From: Blautia schinkii DSM 10518
Lineage (GTDB): Bacteria > Bacillota > Clostridia > Lachnospirales > Lachnospiraceae
Direction: 5' to 3'
NCBI GenBank assembly: GCA_000702025.1
Contig: JNKJ01000045.1
Coordinates: 1-33,452 of the forward strand
DNA: 33,452 bases
The notes beneath the pieces are model-generated. The model was not told where the DNA came from, searched no databases, and saw nothing but the letters and a program-made list of their open reading frames with translations. Below are positions 12,260 through 20,722 of the stretch, one piece after another; positions within the stretch are counted from its first letter, which is position 1, and every line of letters begins with the position of its first letter. Both the position numbers and the translations under genes were made by a program.

Positions 12260-14644
12260 CTATTCCATCGTCCTGATTTGCTCAACAAGAGATTGCTTTT
12301 TCAGATTTCCGGTTGTGTAAGAAATCAAGGTGAATTGCACAATCAGCAGGATTGCTAAATATATCAATACGATCAGCCACGGAAATGAATAGTAAAAGTA
12401 TGGATTCATCGTTTTCACAACTACCTGTACGGATAGGAAGCCCAGTCCAGTCCCCAAAACCAATGTTACCAGCGTAGCAAAAACTGAATACATCAACCCC
12501 TCATAGCACAGCATTTTGATAAGCTGCTTTTTGCTCAAACCAATCGCCTGTAACATTCCAATTTCCTGCCTGCGGGATAAGAAGTTTGTGATTGTCGTAT
12601 TGACAAGGTTGATTAAAGAAAAGCACACAACAATAACAGCCACGATCAACAATACCCCGAAAGAAAGTTGCTGAAGTCCGCTATAATAAGTGATACTTTC
12701 TTTTATGGTTTCCATAACCAAATCGCTATTTCCGTCTATCAGTTGATTTAATGCAGCTTCAACTGTATCAAATTTTTCCATATCGGTAATTACGGAAATC
12801 GTACCTGTGCAATCTATCCCGGTCGCTTCATTCATAAGCTGCTCTGGAAGCGCAAAGCATTTTGAAAAGCCGGAGTAAGAATATTCGTTTACAATGCCCA
12901 TGACGGTATAGGTCTTTGTGCGAATTTGGCCGGATTTGGTTTTATAGTCCACTTCGACGGTATCACCCAACGAAGCCTCAATATCATAGAGATCGGCACG
13001 CTCTTGAAGCAAGACAATTCCATTTCCTGCCACCAGTTCATCATAATCAGTCGTTCCCGCAATTCGTTCTTTCTCCAAATTCGGCTGCTCATCTCGACAA
13101 AAGCCCTGAATCCATTTTCCAGAATTACCATTTACACGATATTCTGCGTCCGTGTAATACCAGTGCTTGATTCCTGTAACGCCATCAATAGATTCTACTG
13201 CATTTACAAAATCGGCATTTAGAAAATTCTTTTGCTGCAATCCAGACAAAGAAATACCAGCAGTGTCCCACGATTGATTTGCGTTGAGCTGAATGTTAAA
13301 TTCACCGACAGGGAACGCCCTGCCTCTTGCCTCTGCAACGCCATCATAGGAAACTAACATTGTCGAAATCAATACAACCAATACTCCGCCGAGTGAAAGA
13401 GAAAGTATTGTTAAAGTGGACTTTGCCTTTTGTCTGGACAGATTCATTTTAGCAAGTGAAGCAGGCGTTATTTTACGGTGCAACACGGAACTTTCTTTCA
13501 TTTTCCCTTGATAATCGGAATATCGCAATGCTTCCAGCGGAGATACTGCCGCAGCTCTTTTTACAGGAGTATGAATAGCAATCATCACAATAATAAATGC
13601 AAAAAGGCCAACCCCGGCCGTCACACATAAAGTAGTCAGCCAGTACCAACCGGCAGGAATCAGGAAGTACCCAATCACATTTCCAATAACCAGACCAATC
13701 GGGATAGCAATGGCAGCAAGTAATTTTCCCTCGCGGTAAACCATCTTTTTGATCTGTCGTTTTGTAGTTCCGATTGTGCGAAGCTGTCCATAGTTACGGA
13801 TACTGCTTGCTACTGAAATATAAAAAATCGAATAGATCACAATGCCGGAACCAATGAAAGTTACAAAACCGATCAAGAAATAGAACAGCATATCGCTTCC
13901 GTGATTTTCGTCCTTTAAGTTAAAATATGTGGAACGGACAATCACACTATCATCGGAAATTTTTAATTGCTGCGCCAGAGTGTTTGCATAGTTGGTGGCT
14001 TCTTCCTCGCTCATATTTTGAGCGCCTTTCAGCCCAATGTAATAATCAATCATGCCCTCGTCGCCATACTGCTGCCTTACTAATTCTTTCGATATAATGG
14101 CTGTATAGCGCCCAATATCGCCGGTTTTCACATCTAAGATTCCCGTCAATTTGAAATCATGGGTAGTGCCGTCAGAAAAGGGGATTTGAATTGTCTGCCC
14201 CAATTCATTTGAATAGCCCAAACTATCCAAAAAGGATTCCTGTACTACAATTTCATTCTCCGAAGCTGGTAAATCTCCCGAATAGGGCATACTTTGGGAT
14301 GTTAGCATATCTGCATTTGCATAAGTAAAATTCACGGTTGAATGATTTACCTGTTCAGAAAATGCGTTAAAAAATTCCCCAATCCACGCAATTTCTTCTT
14401 GCTTGTATAGTTCCTGTCCCTGTTGTTCAGAAATCGCATGATACATAATCTGTGCTGTTTTTTGGTTGCGGTTCTGCGTTTCCTGCATAACCCCAAAGCC
14501 ATAGAGGACAATAGCAGATAGCAATGCGCTGGCAAGTGCAATCGTCAAAACAATAAAGATATTTCTTTTTCGATTTGCCGATATACTGCGGTTTGATATG
14601 CGCTTTACTATGCCGCTGGTATCATTTTCAAAAGGCCATGTCAT
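12260..14644 (-). CDS. ABC exporter permease 1, FtsX/MacB type
   Basis: This 794-residue membrane protein has two FtsX-type units. A cytosolic start (MTWPFENDT) precedes TM1 (about 28-50). A first extracellular domain of about 190 residues follows, then three TMs (about 255-275, 310-330 and 335-355), a cytosolic link, TM5 (about 405-430), a second extracellular domain of about 210 residues, and three C-terminal TMs. The eight-TM, two-ectodomain plan is that of permeases that move peptides or lipids without a classic import channel. It pairs with the ATPase just upstream (stop-start gap 14 bases, AAGGAGGTG site). It is likely an exporter or resistance pump for a membrane-active peptide; the substrate is not predictable. 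Confidence 0.88.
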   Translation of the reverse strand: MTWPFENDTSGIVKRISNRSISANRKRNIFIVLTIALASALLSAIVLYGFGVMQETQNRNQKTAQIMYHAISEQQGQELYKQEEIAWIGEFFNAFSEQVNHSTVNFTYANADMLTSQSMPYSGDLPASENEIVVQESFLDSLGYSNELGQTIQIPFSDGTTHDFKLTGILDVKTGDIGRYTAIISKELVRQQYGDEGMIDYYIGLKGAQNMSEEEATNYANTLAQQLKISDDSVIVRSTYFNLKDENHGSDMLFYFLIGFVTFIGSGIVIYSIFYISVASSIRNYGQLRTIGTTKRQIKKMVYREGKLLAAIAIPIGLVIGNVIGYFLIPAGWYWLTTLCVTAGVGLFAFIIVMIAIHTPVKRAAAVSPLEALRYSDYQGKMKESSVLHRKITPASLAKMNLSRQKAKSTLTILSLSLGGVLVVLISTMLVSYDGVAEARGRAFPVGEFNIQLNANQSWDTAGISLSGLQQKNFLNADFVNAVESIDGVTGIKHWYYTDAEYRVNGNSGKWIQGFCRDEQPNLEKERIAGTTDYDELVAGNGIVLLQERADLYDIEASLGDTVEVDYKTKSGQIRTKTYTVMGIVNEYSYSGFSKCFALPEQLMNEATGIDCTGTISVITDMEKFDTVEAALNQLIDGNSDLVMETIKESITYYSGLQQLSFGVLLIVAVIVVCFSLINLVNTTITNFLSRRQEIGMLQAIGLSKKQLIKMLCYEGLMYSVFATLVTLVLGTGLGFLSVQVVVKTMNPYFYYSFPWLIVLIYLAILLIVQFTLISYTTGNLKKQSLVEQIRTME

Positions 14645-14658
14645 AGCCTGTCACCTCC

Positions 14659-15324
14659 TTACTCCACAATCTTGCCGTCCTCAATGCGGACAATCCGATC
14701 TGCAAGGCGGGCAATATCGTTGTTGTGGGTAATCATCACAACGATTTGCCGGAACTCCGCGCTGGTGCGCTTGATAAGCCCCAGCACCTCGGCGCTGGTC
14801 TTGCTGTCAAGGTTGCCGGTCGGCTCGTCGGCCAGCACGATAGCCGGTTTGGTAATCAGGGCGCGGGCGATAGCCACACGCTGCTGCTGGCCGCCGGAAA
14901 GATTGTTCGGCATATTTTTCAGTTTATCTTCCAGTCCCAGCAGGTGAACGATCTCGTCCAAAAACTTCTGATCCACCGTGTCCCCGTCCAGCTCCACCGG
15001 CAGGACGATGTTCTCATACACATTCAGGATGGGAACAAGGTTATAGTTCTGGAAGATAAAGCCGATGTTGCGGCGGCGAAAGATGGTAAGCTGTTCATCG
15101 TTCATTTTCGACAGTTCTTTGTCCCGGACAATCACATTGCCGGAAGTAGGTGTGTCCAGTCCGCCCATCATGTGAAGCAGAGTGGACTTGCCGCTGCCGG
15201 AGGTTCCCACAACGGCCACAAACTCACCGTCATTTACGGAGAAGTTCACGCCGTCAAGGGCGCGGGTGATGTTCGGCTCTGTGCCGTAATACTTTTTCAG
15301 GTCGATAGTCTGTAAAATGCTCAT
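14659..15324 (-). CDS. ABC transporter ATPase 1, MacB/LolD type
   Basis: The product has 221 residues, full length for the family. Walker A GTSGSGKST is at 40-48, the Q-loop in FIFQNYNLVP, the signature LSGGQQQRVAIARAL near 142-156, Walker B AIVLADEPT, and the H-loop in MITHN. It energises the permease encoded next. ATG 15324 follows AAAGGATTGAATTT and lies two bases after the stop codon of the small membrane gene, so expression is coupled. It differs from ATPase 2 (17678) at only three residues (E/K 16, and I/T and N/D near 201-209), showing a recent duplication or gene conversion. Confidence 0.95.
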   Translation of the reverse strand: MSILQTIDLKKYYGTEPNITRALDGVNFSVNDGEFVAVVGTSGSGKSTLLHMMGGLDTPTSGNVIVRDKELSKMNDEQLTIFRRRNIGFIFQNYNLVPILNVYENIVLPVELDGDTVDQKFLDEIVHLLGLEDKLKNMPNNLSGGQQQRVAIARALITKPAIVLADEPTGNLDSKTSAEVLGLIKRTSAEFRQIVVMITHNNDIARLADRIVRIEDGKIVE

Positions 15325-15328
15325 AAAT

Positions 15329-15589
15329 TCAATCCTTTCTTTGTTTGTTGTAAATGCGGAACGCTGCTGCGCCGGTGGCCGCCAACTGTACCAGAATCAG
15401 CACAGCGAACAGACCGAAGCTCTCATAGTAGAATAGTTCATCCCAAAACAGGAGAACATCACAGAGAGCAGTCAAGGCAACCGTCCAGCGGATGTGCCGG
15501 GGCAGCCATTGCCGGAACGCCAGCACAAGGGCAACGGGCGGGACGATCAGCAGCGCCAGATTCAAAATCAATGTCGGGGTCAGTTCCAT
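15329..15589 (-). CDS. Small three-TM membrane protein
   Basis: This 86-residue hydrophobic protein has three likely membrane helices (about 7-26, 34-50 and 58-77), a basic stretch RQWLPRHIRW between the first two, and a basic C-terminus. I do not recognise the family. It is the first gene of ABC operon 1 (ATG 15589 after AAGGAGGCGACGCA) and its stop is two bases from the ATPase start. It could be an accessory subunit or sensor for the transporter. There is no counterpart in operon 2. Confidence 0.7.
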   Translation of the reverse strand: MELTPTLILNLALLIVPPVALVLAFRQWLPRHIRWTVALTALCDVLLFWDELFYYESFGLFAVLILVQLAATGAAAFRIYNKQRKD

Positions 15590-15621
15590 TGCGTCGCCTC
15601 CTTGCTTTTGCTGATAAGGTC

Positions 15622-15710
15622 ATTGTAAAACCCAAATGTCCGCGAAATGTTACAGCGGCCAAAAAATTTCATTGAAAATCGGGGTGAAATGTTACAGCGC
15701 TCGGACATTT
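15622..15710 (-). promoter_or_regulatory. Promoter and regulator boxes of ABC operon 1
   Basis: Minus strand: ACATTT (15650-15645), five bases, ACATTT (15639-15634), and -10 box TACAAT (15627-15622) 17 bp after the first copy, so the first copy replaces the -35 box. A second TGTAACATTT lies exactly 42 bp further upstream (15696-15687), four helical turns away. This is the expected design of an OmpR-type activator site. Confidence 0.75.
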
Positions 15711-15734
15711 CAAAAATTTTTTTGAGAAATGGCG

Positions 15735-15764
15735 AAAAAAGCGGGGCAGCACTCGCCGCCCCGC
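15735..15764 (-). terminator. Terminator of ABC operon 2
   Basis: GCGGGGC/GCCCCGC with a 10-base loop and TTTTTTCGCC on the minus strand, nearly identical in stem and flanks to the terminator at 12216. Confidence 0.8.
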
Positions 15765-15842
15765 CGATTCCATACGATTATACTGTCACTTTGATTTGTT
15801 CAACAAGAGATTTCATTTTAACGAAACTTTAGTTACATTGAT

Positions 15843-17663
15843 TCACTCAATCGCTTTAATACGCTCTACTACAGACTGCTTCGCTAAAATGTGTCTTTGA
15901 TACACTGTTACTACTATATGAACCACAAAAACAAGCACGAAATACAGGAGTAGAAACGGCCACGGGAAGCGATAGGAAATATAGGATAATCCGGGTATTT
16001 CTGCGATCTTGTTGCATAAAAGGAACCCCAGCGGTATGCCTACCACACAACTCCCTATTAAACTACCAGAAAAATAAATCCTGTTTTCTGCACTCTGTGT
16101 TTGATAAATTTGTACTTTCGTCATACCAGCGGCCTCTAACAGCGCATAGTCATGGCGGCGTATAACGGTGTTTGTAATGCAAGTATTAAGCAAATTGACA
16201 AAAGCAAACAAACATATCAACACTATCACTGCTGTAACAACAATTTTGGCGTTATAAAAATACGCCTGATATTCAGATAAATCATCCGCAAATATGGAAG
16301 TATTTATACGGTTATCCGAAGCCACCAGTGCCTTAATTTCCTCAACAGCCTGTTTCGTTTGCATATCTTCAGTACAAATGTACCATGCCAGATCACAATT
16401 TATTTCTGCTAAAAAGTCCAGATATTCAGGGGTCGTATAGAATACGCTACCTTTGTCCTTATTTTCGATGAAACCACATACTGAAAAATCAATTTCTTTT
16501 GTAGACATTCCCGTATTTACTGATGCGGAAAAATGATCTCCCAAACTCAGGGAAAGACCTGTTTTTTCATAGTAAGGAGAGGCACGATTTATCACAATCG
16601 GAATAGTGCTGTTTGTATTTGGAGAATAAGGCATATCACCCTCAACCAGTTGGGTTTCAAAACTGGTTGTGCCGACAATACTATTGATGGATAGTTCATA
16701 TCTATTCTCAGGTTGACCGGGAACGACGATCTCACAATCTAATTTTTTGGATGGATAAATTTCTGTTACACCAGAGATATTTTCAATCTGCGCTTTCAAT
16801 TCCTCCGTAAAAGGACTATCTTTCATCAGTTCAAGAGTAGCGTTTTCGGCAGCTGTTGAGTTCAGTTTAAGATAAATGCTGCTGTTTTCATAATACGGTT
16901 GCCGGACAAGCTCTTTTATATCAATAGCCGAAACTACCGAAAAGACTACAAATACAAGGACTCCGCTCAACACAAGGGATAGCAGCGTATAAAATGCCTT
17001 TTTACGGTTACTGAAAAAGTATTTTTTTGCCAAACCATTAGGATTGATACGACTGCTTTTTTTGAAAATTTTAGCTGATTTTATTTCCTCTGTCCTCAAT
17101 GCCGCCATAGGGGATAAAGACGCAGCCAGTTTTGCCGGTGTACGGAATGACCAAAAAACAATGAACCATACAAAAGCACCGGAAAGCAATGTGCAGGCCA
17201 CACTGGGCACCAAATATAATTTCAAGGGTAATACACAATTAAAAAGAAAACCCAATAGCAAACCGCCTAAAATATACTTCCAAGATAACTGTTTTCGCTC
17301 GTTATGAATGACTGCTTTGATCTGTCGGTAGGTCGCTCCCACAGTCCTCAACTGTGCAAATTCTCGTGTGCGCTGTAATATGGAAATATACATGATATTT
17401 TTAATAGCGATTCCTGCTGTGAGTAGCAGAACAATAGCAATCCCCAAAATTACACTAAGTATTTCCTGTGTGTTATCGACACGAGAGATTATCTGTGTAT
17501 CTATTGTGGCATTACAAAGTAAGATAGTCGAAAATGCTAACAATAGAGAGGCAATAAACATGATAATCCCTGCGAGGAAATTTCGTTGTTTATTTGCGGA
17601 TAGACTTTGCGTCGCTAATTTTTTCTCCACTTTGTGAGTATCATTTTCAAAAGGCCATGTCAT
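15843..17663 (-). CDS. ABC exporter permease 2, lacking the first ectodomain
   Basis: The product has 606 residues. The first nine residues (MTWPFENDT) are identical to permease 1, but the rest is strongly diverged. TM1 (about 29-50) is followed almost directly by TM2 (about 67-90), so the ~190-residue first extracellular domain is absent. Two further TMs (about 130-175), TM5 (about 225-250), a single ectodomain of about 200 residues and three C-terminal TMs follow. Its ATPase is nearly identical to that of operon 1, so the operon looks like a duplicate in which the substrate-facing subunit has changed. ATG 17663 follows AAGGAGGTGGCAGGCT. The role is presumably export or resistance with a different substrate range. 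Confidence 0.87.
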   Translation of the reverse strand: MTWPFENDTHKVEKKLATQSLSANKQRNFLAGIIMFIASLLLAFSTILLCNATIDTQIISRVDNTQEILSVILGIAIVLLLTAGIAIKNIMYISILQRTREFAQLRTVGATYRQIKAVIHNERKQLSWKYILGGLLLGFLFNCVLPLKLYLVPSVACTLLSGAFVWFIVFWSFRTPAKLAASLSPMAALRTEEIKSAKIFKKSSRINPNGLAKKYFFSNRKKAFYTLLSLVLSGVLVFVVFSVVSAIDIKELVRQPYYENSSIYLKLNSTAAENATLELMKDSPFTEELKAQIENISGVTEIYPSKKLDCEIVVPGQPENRYELSINSIVGTTSFETQLVEGDMPYSPNTNSTIPIVINRASPYYEKTGLSLSLGDHFSASVNTGMSTKEIDFSVCGFIENKDKGSVFYTTPEYLDFLAEINCDLAWYICTEDMQTKQAVEEIKALVASDNRINTSIFADDLSEYQAYFYNAKIVVTAVIVLICLFAFVNLLNTCITNTVIRRHDYALLEAAGMTKVQIYQTQSAENRIYFSGSLIGSCVVGIPLGFLLCNKIAEIPGLSYISYRFPWPFLLLYFVLVFVVHIVVTVYQRHILAKQSVVERIKAIE

Positions 17664-17677
17664 AGCCTGCCACCTCC

Positions 17678-18343
17678 TTATTCCACAATCTTGCCGTCCT
17701 CAATGCGGACAATCCGATCAGCAAGGCGGGCTATGTCGTCATTGTGGGTAATCATCACTACGGTTTGCCGGAACTCCGCGCTGGTGCGCTTGATAAGCCC
17801 CAGCACCTCGGCGCTGGTCTTGCTGTCAAGGTTGCCGGTCGGCTCGTCGGCCAGCACAATAGCCGGTTTGGTAATCAAGGCGCGGGCGATAGCTACACGC
17901 TGCTGCTGGCCGCCGGAGAGATTGTTTGGCATATTTTTCAGTTTATCTTCCAGCCCCAGCAGGTGAACGATCTCGTCCAAAAACTTCTGATCCACCGTGT
18001 CCCCGTCCAGCTCCACCGGCAGGACGATGTTCTCATACACATTCAAGATGGGAACAAGGTTATAGTTCTGGAAGATAAAGCCGATGTTGCGGCGGCGGAA
18101 GATGGTAAGCTGTTCGTCGTTCATTTTTGACAGCTCTTTGTCCCGGACAATCACATTGCCGGAAGTAGGGGTGTCCAGCCCGCCCATCATGTGAAGCAGG
18201 GTAGACTTGCCGCTGCCGGAGGTTCCCACAACGGCCACAAACTCACCGTCATTTACGGAGAAGTTCACGCCGTCAAGGGCGCGGGTGATATTCGGCTTTG
18301 TGCCGTAATACTTTTTCAGGTCGATAGTCTGTAAAATGCTCAT
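17678..18343 (-). CDS. ABC transporter ATPase 2
   Basis: This 221-residue ABC ATPase has the same motifs as ATPase 1 (GTSGSGKST, LSGGQQQR, ADEPT) and three amino-acid differences from it. ATG 18343 follows GAGGAGTTTTGAGT; an in-frame TTG two codons earlier is less likely. It is coupled to permease 2. Its upstream region is not homologous to that of ATPase 1: the small membrane gene is missing and an IS110-family element lies between the gene and the ancestral promoter at 20130. Expression may therefore be lost, or driven from the insertion element. Confidence 0.95.
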   Translation of the reverse strand: MSILQTIDLKKYYGTKPNITRALDGVNFSVNDGEFVAVVGTSGSGKSTLLHMMGGLDTPTSGNVIVRDKELSKMNDEQLTIFRRRNIGFIFQNYNLVPILNVYENIVLPVELDGDTVDQKFLDEIVHLLGLEDKLKNMPNNLSGGQQQRVAIARALITKPAIVLADEPTGNLDSKTSAEVLGLIKRTSAEFRQTVVMITHNDDIARLADRIVRIEDGKIVE

Positions 18344-18419
18344 ACTCAAAACTCCTCGTATAATAAGATTTGCAGACCGTTTTGTAAGTGTGTCTGCTTA
18401 GTGCACTTGTTAGATTAGA

Positions 18420-18711
18420 TATCAGCAGGCTTAGAGATGCCCATGATACAATAGCTGTAGGACAGCAGGGTCAAGTTCTGAAATCTCCCGTTGAACCGAA
18501 AGGTTGCTTCACGGAAAGTCCGTTCCCCTGAGCCGGAAGTTAGCTGCAAACTCATTGGCTGTTTGCCCGAGTGTAGGCCGCCCTTTCAGCAGTGAGGGAT
18601 ATCGCATCGGCCTGCTCTGGAATGATTCTGATAGGCGAGGTTGCGGATGCTCCGGTTATCATGGGTATCTCAAAGCCTGCTGGCCTGAAATCTCCATGCG
18701 GGGAGGTGAAA
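18420..18711 (+). ncRNA. Candidate bridge (seek) RNA of the IS110 element
   Basis: IS110-group elements encode a structured RNA in the non-coding left end, which pairs with target and donor DNA and guides the transposase. This stretch is the right length and place. It contains several short stems such as ACGGA/TCCGT (about 18514-18526) and GCAAAC/GTTTGC (about 18546-18566), and no reading frame of note. I cannot assign the target and donor loops without the exact element ends. Confidence 0.5.
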
Positions 18712-19941
18712 ATGATGAACCCATTATTCGTTGGTATTGATGTGAGCAGCAGGAACAATGTGGCCTACCTGATGAAACCAGACGGCAGCAAGTACTCCAG
18801 TTTTTCTGTGCAGAACAACCTTGGCGGGGCTAAACTGTTGTCAGAAAGAATCGTATCGGCACTCGGCTCCATGCAGCTCAGTGATGTTGTGATCGGTCTG
18901 GAGGCCACCTCTATCTACGGGGACAGCCTTGTCTACGCTCTCCGAGAAGATGGCAGACTGGGGCAGTTCCAGCGAAAGATTCATGTCCTTAACCCCAAGC
19001 AGGTGCGGAAATTCAAGGAAGCCTATCCTGACCTGCCTAAGAACGACTGGGTGGACGCCTTTGTGATTGCCGACCATCTGCGTTTTGGCAGAATCGCCAG
19101 GGAGGTCTACATGGATGATTACCGTTACAAAGCACTCCAAACCCTCACGCGGGCCAGATTTGAGGTCATTCAAAATCTGACTCGTGAAAAACAGCGGTTT
19201 GCCAACTACCTGTTTCTCAAATGCTCCGGCATGGCCCAAGATAAGGATATTGCTAATTCCAGCTCCACCACGATTGCTCTCATGGAGCGCTTTGAAACAG
19301 TGGATGATCTGGCAAACTCTGATCTGGAAGAACTGACCGCCTTCGTTACAGAAACAGGACGTGGAAGATTTGCAGATCCAGCTGCCACGGCCAAAGCGGT
19401 GCGAGCTGCTGCCAAGGGCTCCTATCGTCTACCCAAAACGGTAAATGACACCGTGAATCAGGCCATGTCTGTCTCCATTGCCTCTATGCGGGCCTTGAAA
19501 GAGCAAGTCAAGGTTTTGGACAAGGCCATTGAGCAGCAGTTTGAAATCATCCCCAATACCCTGACTTCCATTCCTGGCATTGGCAAGGTTTACTCCGCCG
19601 GCATCATCGCTGAAATCGGCGACATTCACCGGTTTGATTCTCAAGCCTCCGTTGCCAAGTTTGCCGGCCTTGTCTGGCACAAAAATCAGTCCGGTGAATT
19701 TGAAGCGGAGCATTCCCGAATGATTAAATCCGGCAACCGCTATCTCCGCTACTATCTGCTGGAAGCCGCCAACTCTGTGAGAAGATGCGACTCCGAGTTC
19801 CGGCGCTACTACGACCTCAAATTCAAAGAGGTCAACAAGTACCAGCATAAACGCGCACTCGCTTTAACTGCCAGAAAACTGGTTCGGTTGGTCTTTCGGC
19901 TGCTGAAGGACAACCGCCTGTATATCCCGCCGGAGAGCTGA
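18712..19941 (+). CDS. IS110-family DEDD transposase
   Basis: This 409-residue recombinase is of the usual family size. The N-terminal RuvC-like domain has D10 (FVGIDVSS), E64 (GLEATSIYG) and the D112-x2-D115 pair (NDWVDAF), the DEDD set. A helical middle part follows. The C-terminal Transposase_20 domain (about 280-380) has LTSIPGIGKVYSAGIIAEIGD, the region with the conserved serine, and KSGNRYLRYYLLEAANSVRR. I choose ATG 18712, after GGGGAGGTGAAA; upstream in-frame ATGs lie in the structured left end. The enzyme excises and inserts the element, probably with its guide RNA. The gene appears intact, so the element may still be active. Confidence 0.93.
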   Translation: MMNPLFVGIDVSSRNNVAYLMKPDGSKYSSFSVQNNLGGAKLLSERIVSALGSMQLSDVVIGLEATSIYGDSLVYALREDGRLGQFQRKIHVLNPKQVRKFKEAYPDLPKNDWVDAFVIADHLRFGRIAREVYMDDYRYKALQTLTRARFEVIQNLTREKQRFANYLFLKCSGMAQDKDIANSSSTTIALMERFETVDDLANSDLEELTAFVTETGRGRFADPAATAKAVRAAAKGSYRLPKTVNDTVNQAMSVSIASMRALKEQVKVLDKAIEQQFEIIPNTLTSIPGIGKVYSAGIIAEIGDIHRFDSQASVAKFAGLVWHKNQSGEFEAEHSRMIKSGNRYLRYYLLEAANSVRRCDSEFRRYYDLKFKEVNKYQHKRALALTARKLVRLVFRLLKDNRLYIPPES

Positions 19942-20129
19942 GTACACCACTCGCAGCTCTGGCGCTCCCGCCCTGTTTCAAAAAATCTTAGGGGGCAGGG
20001 CTTAGGTTGGTGTTGCTTTTTTTCTGCTTACGCAACTGTTTTCCTGCATTTATTCTCGATTTTTCCTGCCATCACCCTCTTGACTTCATACCATTAGACT
20101 TTCAAGGCTTTCTGCCTGCTGATAAGGGT

Positions 20130-20204
20130 ATTGTAAAACCCAAATGTCCGCGAAATGTTACAGCGGCCCAAAAATTTCATTGAAAATCGGGGTGAAATGT
20201 TACA
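20130..20204 (-). promoter_or_regulatory. Displaced promoter and regulator boxes of ABC operon 2
   Basis: Nearly identical to the 15622 promoter: ACATTT copies at 20158-20153 and 20147-20142, -10 TACAAT at 20135-20130 (17 bp spacing), and a second TGTAACATTT 42 bp upstream (20204-20195). It points toward ATPase 2, but about 1.75 kb of IS110 sequence now separates them. Confidence 0.7.
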
Positions 20205-20218
20205 ACGCTCGGACATTT

Positions 20219-20262
20219 CAAAAAAATTTACGGCGGGCAGCCGGAAATGGCCGTCCGCCGTA
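20219..20262 (-). terminator. Terminator of the regulator/kinase/NTF2 operon
   Basis: CGGCGGACGG and CCGGCTGCCCGCCG pair with small internal mismatches around an AT loop, followed on the minus strand by TAAATTTTTTTG. It lies 15 bases after the NTF2-like gene. Confidence 0.75.
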
Positions 20263-20276
20263 GCTCATGATCTGTT

Positions 20277-20696
20277 CTAAAACCAATTCGCCTTTTGATT
20301 TCTAAATTGAGGAGTATCGCTTTCTTGATAAGGATTGTAGGTATTACGGTTACACCCAAACTCTTTTAATGATTTTATTTTATTGTCCTCTGTCCATTCA
20401 ATCAAAGAAATACCGTCAAATTCCTCTATATCCCCATTGTTCATTCCATTTTTGAAATACCACTCTACAATCGTTTGATTTTCTTTATGGAAAAATTGCT
20501 TGATTTCCCAAACTACCACCTTTCCACGGGTATTCCACTCCTGAAACCAATGTTTTACTGTTTTACGATTGCTATACTGGGGACACCAACTTTCTGTATA
20601 GAGTACATCTTCCGCAAAAATATCATCAATGCCCATATCTTTCTGATAAAGCCACATATCAAACCACAGTCGGATTATTTTTTCTCGTTCATTCAT
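20277..20696 (-). CDS. NTF2/SnoaL-like small protein
   Basis: The product has 139 residues. NEREKIIRLWFDMWLYQKD, then DIFAEDVLYTESWCPQYSN, then WNTRGKVVVWEIKQFFHKENQTIVEWYFKN, is the helix-then-curved-sheet pattern of SnoaL-like NTF2-fold proteins. Members bind or convert small hydrophobic ligands, or are non-enzymatic. ATG 20696 follows GCGAGGTGTTTCTATT. A second possible ATG at 20726 overlaps the kinase stop (ATGA) but has a poor ribosome site. As third gene of the two-component operon it may act as a ligand-binding or immunity factor. No closer assignment is possible. Confidence 0.72.
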   Translation of the reverse strand: MNEREKIIRLWFDMWLYQKDMGIDDIFAEDVLYTESWCPQYSNRKTVKHWFQEWNTRGKVVVWEIKQFFHKENQTIVEWYFKNGMNNGDIEEFDGISLIEWTEDNKIKSLKEFGCNRNTYNPYQESDTPQFRNQKANWF

Positions 20697-20722
20697 AATA
20701 GAAACACCTCGCTTGTTTACTT

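Larger units (their letters stand above)
18344..20116 (+). mobile_element. IS110-family insertion sequence
   Basis: The element holds one DEDD transposase gene, a long non-coding left end of about 300 bp and a right end of about 170 bp. Homology to the promoter of ABC operon 1 resumes at TGCTGATAAGG (20117), which sets the right border to within a few bases. The left border lies between the ATPase gene and about 18420. TATCAGCAGGC (18420-18430) is the inverse of GCCTGCTGATA (20114-20124). There are no terminal inverted repeats and no evident target duplication, as usual for this family. A weak hairpin (GCCCTG/CAGGGC, 19970-20001) follows the gene. Confidence 0.8.

Noticed and set aside
18360..18387. 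Minus-strand promoter TTACAA-16-TATTAT before ATPase 2
   Set aside because: The predicted start of transcription would fall inside the ribosome site of the ATPase gene, so it is unlikely to serve that gene.
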